Below, in pieces: positions 58,215 through 64,000 of a DNA stretch of 64,000 bases. Under the pieces are notes generated by a model. It was not told the origin of the DNA. It saw only the letters and a program-made list of their open reading frames with translations, and did no database searches. The stretch is from NCBI GenBank assembly GCA_001442925.1, contig LDXX01000006.1, forward strand, positions 186,001 to 250,000. Reading direction: 5' to 3'. The position numbers and the translations under genes are program-made. The DNA is from Candidatus Kryptonium thompsonii. Lineage in GTDB: Bacteria > Bacteroidota > Ignavibacteria > Kryptoniales > Kryptoniaceae. Positions within the stretch are counted from its first letter, which is position 1, and every line of letters begins with the position of its first letter.

Positions 58215-59318
58215 ATGGATAGAATTATGTCAAAAGCATTTGCGGTTATAATGGCAGGCGGGGTGGGATCAAGATTCTGGCCCAAGAGCAGAGCTAAAAA
58301 ACCAAAACAATTTTTGAATATCCTATCTTCAAAATCTCTCATTGAGCAAACAATAGAAAGAGTTAACCATCTTATCCCCGAGGAAAATATATTCATCGTT
58401 TCGAACAAGAATCAAACCGCTGAGCTTGTCCAAGTTTTACCTAAATTTCCAATTAAAAATATAATCCTTGAGCCACTTTCTAAAAACACTGCCCCGTGCA
58501 TTGGTCTTGCAAGCCTGTTTATACGAAGGGAACAACCCGATGCTGTGATGGTCGTTTTGCCTTCGGATCATTTAATAACAGATCAAGAAAAATTTCTTAA
58601 CACATTAGAAATCGGGATTGAAACCGCTTATAAGACGGGTGGACTAATTACCATAGGAATTCAACCAACCTACCCATCAACTGGTTACGGTTATATTCAA
58701 TTTATCGAGGATGAAGAGAGTGAAATCTCTGGAAAAGGGGTTTACAAAGTTAAAACCTTTGCTGAGAAACCAGACTTTGAAACGGCTAAGAAGTTTTTAG
58801 AAAGCGGGGATTTCCTTTGGAATAGTGGAATGTTTATATGGCGAGTTGATGTAATTCTTGATGAAATTAAGATACACTTGCCAGACATTTATGATGAACT
58901 CATGAAGATTGATGAAGCAATTGGAAACGATGATTTTAAAACAGTGCTTGATCAAGCATACGGAAGAATGAGGGCAATTTCAATTGATTATGGCGTCATG
59001 GAAAAGACGAATCGTGCTTATGTCATAAAAGCAAACTTTGGTTGGAGCGATGTTGGGAGTTGGGAAGAAGTTTATAATCTTGCTCCGAAGGATGAAAACG
59101 GTAACTACATTGCTTCAAACAAAGAGAAAGTGGTCTTGATTGATGTGAAAAATTGTTTGATTGAGGGTAATAAAGCTCTCATTGCAATGATTGGCGTTGA
59201 AGATTTAATAGTTGTAAGTACCGAAGACGCCATTTTAATTTGCAAACGCGATAGAGCTCAGGATGTGAGAAATGTTGTGAATTACCTTAAACGAAAAAAT
59301 ATGGAAAAGTATTTATGA
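58215..59318 (+). CDS. Mannose-1-phosphate guanylyltransferase
   Basis: Makes GDP-mannose from mannose-1-P and GTP. The nucleotidyltransferase loop is VIMAGGVGSRFWPKSRAKKPKQF, with VLPSDHLI, GYGYIQF, FAEKPD, FLWNSGMFIW and ANFGWSDVGSWEE. 367 residues, single-domain ManC type without the isomerase domain. A second ATG four codons in could be the real start. It may feed sugar to the glycosyltransferases at 47-53 kb. Confidence 0.93.
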   Translation: MDRIMSKAFAVIMAGGVGSRFWPKSRAKKPKQFLNILSSKSLIEQTIERVNHLIPEENIFIVSNKNQTAELVQVLPKFPIKNIILEPLSKNTAPCIGLASLFIRREQPDAVMVVLPSDHLITDQEKFLNTLEIGIETAYKTGGLITIGIQPTYPSTGYGYIQFIEDEESEISGKGVYKVKTFAEKPDFETAKKFLESGDFLWNSGMFIWRVDVILDEIKIHLPDIYDELMKIDEAIGNDDFKTVLDQAYGRMRAISIDYGVMEKTNRAYVIKANFGWSDVGSWEEVYNLAPKDENGNYIASNKEKVVLIDVKNCLIEGNKALIAMIGVEDLIVVSTEDAILICKRDRAQDVRNVVNYLKRKNMEKYL

Positions 59319-59734
59319 AAGGTTTGAGAGTTTGCGCTGTTATCTTTGCATTTTTGCTTGATTCATGTGCTAGTGCTGTTCGTTATTCAACGCAGGATAC
59401 CGTATTTAAAAATTCTGAAAAAGTTCAAATCGGGGTAGCTTCATATTATGGCGCGGAATTTCACGGAAGACCCACAACAAGTGGTGAAATTTATGATATG
59501 AATGCTTTGACCGCAGCCCATCCTTCACTTCCCTTGGGGACGCTTGTCAAAGTTACAAATCTTGCAAATAATAAAAGCGTGATTGTGCGGATAAACGATA
59601 GAGGTCCATTCAAGAAGAATAGAATAATCGATGTTTCATATGAGGCAGCTAAACAACTTGGCTTTTTAAACGATGGGACAGCGCTTGTAAAAATTGAGGT
59701 TATATCACTTCCGCAAGATGAGCAAAAGAATTAG
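59315..59734 (+). CDS. RlpA-like septal ring lipoprotein
   Basis: A 139-residue protein with a lipoprotein-like start ending LLDSC-AS (lipobox Cys about 18) and a double-psi beta-barrel (VGVASYYGAEFHGRPTTSGE-type block seen at IGVASYYGAEFHGR, then LTAAHPSLPLGTLVKVTN and RINDRGPF). RlpA family members cleave naked glycan or only bind it; the SPOR domain is absent here. ATGA overlap with the preceding gene. Confidence 0.85.
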   Translation: MKGLRVCAVIFAFLLDSCASAVRYSTQDTVFKNSEKVQIGVASYYGAEFHGRPTTSGEIYDMNALTAAHPSLPLGTLVKVTNLANNKSVIVRINDRGPFKKNRIIDVSYEAAKQLGFLNDGTALVKIEVISLPQDEQKN

Positions 59735-59764
59735 GCAAATTTTTAAATTAAAAAATGGTAAAAG

Positions 59765-60703
59765 TTGAGAAAATTAAAACCACCCGCTTTAAAGAAAGGA
59801 GACTTGATTGGGATCGTCTCGCCAGCAAGTTCTCCTGATGATTTTTCAAGAATTGAGAGGGGAGTGGCATATCTTGAAAGCTTAGGTTACAAGGTTAAGT
59901 TGGGCAAGTATGTTTATAAACGATTAGGCTATCTTTCAGCAAGCGATGATGAAAGGGCTGAAGATTTAAACCAAATGTTTGCAGATCCGCAGGTTCGTGC
60001 GATAATTTGCGTAAGAGGAGGCTATGGAACTCCAAGAATACTTGACAAAATCGACTATGGGATAATAAAGAGAAATCCTAAAATTTTTGTCGGATATAGC
60101 GATATCACGGCTCTTCAACTTGCGATTTTCAAAAAGACTGGACTGATAACTTTCTCTGGTCCGATGCTTGCCGTTGATATTTATTCAAATTTTGACGCTT
60201 ATTCTGAGGAATTTTTCTGGATGATTTTAACTTCAAAGGCAAGGGGGATAGAAATAAAGAATCCAGATGGAGTAGATATATCCGTCTTGAATCATGGCAA
60301 GGCTGCAGGGACATTGTTGGGTGGTAATTTATCTTTGCTCGCTTCAATAGTTGGAACAAGGTTTCAACCAGATTTTAATGATTCGATACTTGTAGCTGAG
60401 GACATAGGTGAGGAGCCATATAGAATTGATAGATACTTTGCACAGTTGAAAAACGCTGGCATACTTAATAAAATCAGTGGATGTATCCTTGGTCAATTTA
60501 CTGATTGTGTTCCAAAAGAGCCTGAAAAGAGTTTAACACTTGAGCAGATCTTTCAAGATTATTTGGGAAAACTTAAGATTCCTGTCATATCAAATTTAAG
60601 TTACGGTCATATCCCCAAAAAGGTAACTCTTCCGATCGGGGCGAGGGTAAAAATTGACACAAAGAGAGGGGCGATAACCATAGTTGAACAGGTTTTATCT
60701 TAA
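59765..60703 (+). CDS. LD-carboxypeptidase (peptidase S66)
   Basis: Removes the terminal D-alanine from murein tetrapeptides in recycling. 312 residues: GIVSPASSPDDFSRI, the RGGYGTPRILDKIDY block, nucleophile serine in FVGYSDITALQL, and LLGGNLSLLASIVGT. The start is a TTG at 59765; a nearby ATG is out of frame. It overlaps the next gene by 20 nt. Confidence 0.9.
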   Translation: MRKLKPPALKKGDLIGIVSPASSPDDFSRIERGVAYLESLGYKVKLGKYVYKRLGYLSASDDERAEDLNQMFADPQVRAIICVRGGYGTPRILDKIDYGIIKRNPKIFVGYSDITALQLAIFKKTGLITFSGPMLAVDIYSNFDAYSEEFFWMILTSKARGIEIKNPDGVDISVLNHGKAAGTLLGGNLSLLASIVGTRFQPDFNDSILVAEDIGEEPYRIDRYFAQLKNAGILNKISGCILGQFTDCVPKEPEKSLTLEQIFQDYLGKLKIPVISNLSYGHIPKKVTLPIGARVKIDTKRGAITIVEQVLS

Positions 60704-62522
60704 AATAATAATTTTTGTCGCTTCAACCATATCCTTGATGTCGCAAAACTCACTTGAATTCAAAATCGCGCGTGAGCTATCAAATTTTTATTGGAACGGG
60801 TTTTTCAATTTTTCTATATCGAAAAATTCATTTGAGCTCTACATTTATGAAAAATTTTCTGAAATGGTGGTGAAAACTGATAGAAAATTCATCCGCGATG
60901 ACAATGATTTTAAATTTAAATTTTACAAAGGCATAAACCAGCGATTTAAAACTGCCTTTGTTATTAATTCTATTTCATTTTCTGACGAGAAACTTTCGGG
61001 ATTCAGCAAGGCATCGACGAATGAAATTTTAACTGGTGCGAAATTTTATCCTTTCGCGAAATTTGGTTTTTCTTTTTTAGGTGGATATAAAATTGACAAC
61101 CAAATGGGGCAAAGAGATAAGGGCTGGATTTACCAAATTTCTTCAGATACAGCAGAATTGTTAATTTCGAACTATCATTTAAAAACAAATTTGAATCATT
61201 CTGAGGATTTCATAGCTCCAAGAAAAAATGTTGTGTCTGCGTTGAATTTAATGTTATGGAGAAGCTTTGCGCCAGAAGTTGAAAGCAGGGTTGAATTTCT
61301 TGCGAAACGCATAAAACGAGATTTTTATTTTTATGCCGATACAAATTTGCAGAAGATTTATAATGTTAATTTCAATCTTGAAGGCAGAGATGAGAGAACT
61401 GTATCGGGACTTCTAATTCTGGGCTACCCACTGTCAAATAGCTTGATATTTAATGTTAACTTTGCTCTTAATGGCAGAAACATAGATAAGCGAATTCGCT
61501 ATAAAACCACTTCACTTTACGACTCAGAGATAGAAGAGTTTAACCTCATCACAGGTGCAGATTTATCTTATGAGACAAGAAGGTTAAAATTGAGATTGGG
61601 AATAAATTATTCAGAGCGTAATGAGGTTCACACACCGCAGAGGCATGAGTTGATAACCGAAAGCGTATTTTTTAGGATAAAACAAAATGAAGAGCAGAAG
61701 AACAATAAAAGTTTAAGGAGAATTATAAATGGTGATATCTCTTTTAATGTTTCGGAGGACTTAACATTGGGTGGCATGTTTTATATTTCGCTTTTCAGAT
61801 ATGATACGCCGAGCAGTTTAAACGATGACGATAGGGATGAGCTTTTGCAAATTTTCAGGATTTTTTTAAAGATGAGATTTTCAAATGAAATTCAAGTTGA
61901 ACTTCCCCTTGATCTAAATAGTCAACATCTGGTTTACATTTTTTCAACGAGGAGTGTTAACAATAACTGGAATAGGATATTAAGGTTTGCACCTTCTGTT
62001 ATTTTTGAAAGTGGACATGTGAGAAATAAAGCGAGTTTTTCCGTGCTTGCAAATTATATCGTTTATGACTTTGAAAGCGTCGCATCAAGTGTTAAAAGTT
62101 ATGTTTTTAGGCAGTTTTATTTAAACGATTCAATTTTATTTCCGATCTTTGATAAATTAAATTTTGAAGGTAGCTTTCAATTAACTTTTTCGGAGAGCGG
62201 AAGGTTGAAATGGAAAGAGTTTAAGGAAAAGCCAGCTCTTTTTATAAGTATAGGTGAATATAACCTTAGGTTAAACTATGCGTTAAACAATATGACAAGA
62301 TTTTCAGTTGGTTATCGGTTCTTCGATGAGAAAAGATATAAGTTTGTTGGGCTTGACAAAGTTTTGGATTCGAGGATAACGGCGACTGGTCCAACATCCA
62401 AAGTTGAGTTTGAAAGTGGAAAATTTAAATTAAATTTTGAAGGATGGGTTGAAAGATTAAAGCTTGGGGGTAAAGTAAACAGTTTGCCAAATTTGAATTT
62501 AAATTTAACGATTAACTTATGA
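60684..62522 (+). CDS. Large outer-membrane beta-barrel-like protein, unknown
   Basis: A 612-residue exported protein with a signal peptide (FYLKIIIFVASTISLMS) and alternating strands along its length (FAVFIGSY-type runs such as LKLRLGINYSERNE, FNVNFALNGRN, LRLNYALNNMTRFSVGYRFF). No plug, carboxypeptidase or TonB box seen. It begins with TTG inside the preceding gene and its stop overlaps the kinase gene by 4 nt. Role unknown. Confidence 0.65.
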   Translation: MNRFYLKIIIFVASTISLMSQNSLEFKIARELSNFYWNGFFNFSISKNSFELYIYEKFSEMVVKTDRKFIRDDNDFKFKFYKGINQRFKTAFVINSISFSDEKLSGFSKASTNEILTGAKFYPFAKFGFSFLGGYKIDNQMGQRDKGWIYQISSDTAELLISNYHLKTNLNHSEDFIAPRKNVVSALNLMLWRSFAPEVESRVEFLAKRIKRDFYFYADTNLQKIYNVNFNLEGRDERTVSGLLILGYPLSNSLIFNVNFALNGRNIDKRIRYKTTSLYDSEIEEFNLITGADLSYETRRLKLRLGINYSERNEVHTPQRHELITESVFFRIKQNEEQKNNKSLRRIINGDISFNVSEDLTLGGMFYISLFRYDTPSSLNDDDRDELLQIFRIFLKMRFSNEIQVELPLDLNSQHLVYIFSTRSVNNNWNRILRFAPSVIFESGHVRNKASFSVLANYIVYDFESVASSVKSYVFRQFYLNDSILFPIFDKLNFEGSFQLTFSESGRLKWKEFKEKPALFISIGEYNLRLNYALNNMTRFSVGYRFFDEKRYKFVGLDKVLDSRITATGPTSKVEFESGKFKLNFEGWVERLKLGGKVNSLPNLNLNLTINL

Positions 62523-62962
62523 AAAAAACGGCTTCAATAAAACCGAAGATTGAGCTTGCGGAGTTTCCATCTAAGGATTCTTCACTGAAAAAATTTGAGA
62601 GATTCTTTGAGGGTTTGAGGAGAAAATATAAGATTTCCGATGATGATTACCATAGAATTTATCTCGCTTCAAGTGAGGCATTTATAAATGCGATTGTTCA
62701 TGGCAATAAGCGTGATCCAAATAAGAAAGTAAGGGTTAAATTTAAGGTTTTTAAAAGAAGTTTTGAGATAGAGATACAAGATGAGGGGGAAGGATTTACA
62801 CCTGAGGGGGTTCCAGATCCGACGGTTGATGAGAATTTGCTAAAGGAATCTGGGCGTGGGGTTTTCATTATGCAGGCTTTTGCAGATGTGGTAAAATTTC
62901 ACAAAACGAAATCAGGTATGAAAGTTATAATCAAAATAAAAAAGCGATCGAGCGCCCTTTGA
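62519..62962 (+). CDS. RsbW/SpoIIAB-like serine kinase (anti-sigma factor)
   Basis: A 147-residue HATPase_c domain: EAFINAIVHGNKRDPNK (N box), DEGEGFTPEGVPDP (G1), ESGRGVFIMQAFAD (G2). Such kinases hold a sigma factor and phosphorylate a STAS antagonist; one such antagonist is at 33103-33450. The partner sigma is not in the window. Its stop codon is inside a long hairpin. Confidence 0.9.
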   Translation: MKKTASIKPKIELAEFPSKDSSLKKFERFFEGLRRKYKISDDDYHRIYLASSEAFINAIVHGNKRDPNKKVRVKFKVFKRSFEIEIQDEGEGFTPEGVPDPTVDENLLKESGRGVFIMQAFADVVKFHKTKSGMKVIIKIKKRSSAL

Positions 62963-63090
62963 AAAGGGTCGCCCGATCGCCAACGGAGGTGCTACGGCGG
63001 GCGTTAAAGTTCTAAAAGAACGGGGAATTATGCTAAAGGTGCCAATCTTGAGGTGCTTCTTTTAGGTGCTTATTAAGGTGCGTCTTCATT
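62944..63090 (+). ncRNA. Structured intergenic element with repeated AGGTGC
   Basis: A long hairpin GCGATCG (62944-62950)...CGATCGC (62974-62980) with inner GCG/CGC and CCCTTT/AAAGGG pairs covers the stop codon of the kinase gene. Further pairs are AACG (62982-62985) with CGTT (63002-63005) and GTTCT/AGAAC (63009-63021). AGGTGC occurs at 62987, 63037, 63051, 63064 and 63076, the last four at 14-, 13- and 12-nt steps. No T-run tail. I match it to no known riboswitch. The remaining stretch up to 63213 shows nothing more. Confidence 0.4.
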
Positions 63091-63213
63091 TATAGAAAAA
63101 TGCAAATATCGTGCCAAAAAAATCTTTTAATCCTTTAAAATTTTCAATAAATTTTAATCAGCATGTTTAACAAATTGTCATAATTTTAGACACAAAAGTG
63201 ACAAGTTTGGCAA

Positions 63214-64000
63214 ATGCTCACAAACTATCATACATTGAAAGCTCTGGTTCAAAAAATCAAACCTAATCTTGAAGGCTCCGTTATAGTTGAGGCGTTCACG
63301 CAGGAAAAGGACACGCTCCACATAACCTTGGGTAAGGGGGATAATCTTTTCACAATTGAGCTTAATGCAACTGGACAAGGGTATATGTTTTTACGCCAAA
63401 AGGTTGAAAGGGCAAGAAAAAATTCACTTGATATTTTCCCAGAGATTTGGGGTGATGAGATAGTTGATGCACAGATTCATAAGGCGGATAGGGTGATAGA
63501 AATTTTTCTTTCATCGGGGAAGAAACTTTTTCTGCAATTTTTCACGGGCAAAGTTAATTTCTTTCTCACTACCGATAAAAACGAGGTAATCTCGTCGTTT
63601 AAAAATCCAAGGGAAAATATAGGTAAGAGAATTGAGTATGAAAATTCTGAATCAAATTACAAGGCGATGGTAAACAACTTTGAACTTTTAAAGAAGGCAT
63701 GGGAAAGTTTAAATATTGAAGATCCTGTGCGACGACTCGTCAAGGCAGTTAATACAATTGATATGTTGATGGCGAGGGAAATCTTGCACAGAAGTGGCGA
63801 TGGCGATATTGAAAAAATTTGGGTTTGTTTAGGTGAAATTGATAAAGAACTTGAGGATCCGTTACCACGGATTTATTATGATGGGAGTTTTCCAAAATAT
63901 TTTTCAATAATTGAATTGACACATTTAAATCTTAAAAAAGTTGAGTTCGAGGATATTAATGAAGCGATAAGAAAATTCGTCATCGAGACGAAGATAAATA
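63214..64000 (+). CDS. NFACT-family protein (RqcH/Rqc2-like), partial
   Basis: The frame from the ATG at 63214 runs 262 residues to the window edge without a stop. It begins MLTNYHTLKALVQKIK, with a block like EIVDAQIHKADRVIEIFLSSGKKLFLQFF and NIGKRIEYENSE that fits the N-terminal NFACT domain of fibronectin-binding A / RqcH proteins, which elongate stalled nascent chains with alanine. The catalytic region is mostly off the window. The start has no strong ribosome site. Family-level call by pattern. Confidence 0.6.
   Translation, partial: MLTNYHTLKALVQKIKPNLEGSVIVEAFTQEKDTLHITLGKGDNLFTIELNATGQGYMFLRQKVERARKNSLDIFPEIWGDEIVDAQIHKADRVIEIFLSSGKKLFLQFFTGKVNFFLTTDKNEVISSFKNPRENIGKRIEYENSESNYKAMVNNFELLKKAWESLNIEDPVRRLVKAVNTIDMLMAREILHRSGDGDIEKIWVCLGEIDKELEDPLPRIYYDGSFPKYFSIIELTHLNLKKVEFEDINEAIRKFVIETKIN

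Noticed and set aside
62944-62980. The hairpin over the kinase stop as a simple terminator
   Set aside because: There is no T-run after it and further structure follows.

Overview
The window is AT-rich bacterial chromosome, densely packed and with short intergenic gaps. Several lineage markers point to the Bacteroidota/Chlorobi/Ignavibacteria side of the FCB group, possibly a thermophilic Kryptonia-like lineage. These are a GWxTD-domain protein, a type IX-style sorting tail with the NYPNPFN signature, a RodZ-like protein, a pyruvoyl-dependent arginine decarboxylase and outer-membrane beta-barrels. The exact lineage is an inference. Unlike many Bacteroidota it shows clear Shine-Dalgarno sites and promoters of the TTGACA / TATATT kind.

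Layout. 1-9.8 kb: housekeeping, mostly minus strand (flippase, lipA, xerC-type recombinase, arginine decarboxylase, tyrS, smpB, apt, crotonase), with a VWA membrane protein on plus and a GC-rich double hairpin behind an orphan promoter near 5.45 kb. 9.9-26 kb: nadA, a HExxH protein, a double heavy-metal-associated protein, GWxTD protein, rsmE, ABC ATPase, aldehyde dehydrogenase, a K+-channel-like protein without a selectivity filter, a two-component system, a periplasmic binding protein, then an ATGA-coupled run (deoxynucleoside kinase, exonuclease, acetyltransferase, an 807-residue fusion). 26-37.5 kb: minus-strand metabolism and cell biology (acyl-CoA carboxyltransferase, RpiB-like, sucC, pruA, sodium symporter, STAS, ligA, rodZ-like) ending at a tRNA-Val.

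37.6-45 kb is an accessory metal-handling segment with signs of transfer and decay: paired DUF3592 proteins, a DmeF-type cation exporter broken by an in-frame TAA, a GC-richer DsrE-family gene followed by an attC-like inverted repeat, a copper P-type ATPase with YHS and paired metal-binding modules, a DUF1579 protein, and a decayed cupin gene. 45-57 kb is a surface and motility region: a 13-14-repeat propeller protein with a sorting tail, a glycosyltransferase-TPR protein, and a 1443-residue protein joining a methyltransferase, a GT9-like domain, a WbsX-like domain, TPRs and a GT2 domain. This protein is divergent from a flagellin gene with a sigma-28 promoter, followed by fliS, fliD, flaG, a probable chaperone and flgM. 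I read this as a filament module with its likely glycosylation machinery. 57-64 kb: alr, mannose-1-phosphate guanylyltransferase, RlpA-like lipoprotein, LD-carboxypeptidase, an outer-membrane barrel, an RsbW-like kinase, a structured intergenic element with repeated AGGTGC motifs, and the start of an NFACT/RqcH-like gene cut by the window edge.

Most promising for novelty: the flagellin-linked multi-enzyme protein, the structured AGGTGC element at 62.94-63.09 kb, the attC-like site at 41.0 kb, the candidate small RNA at 5.45 kb, the filterless channel and the 807-residue fusion.
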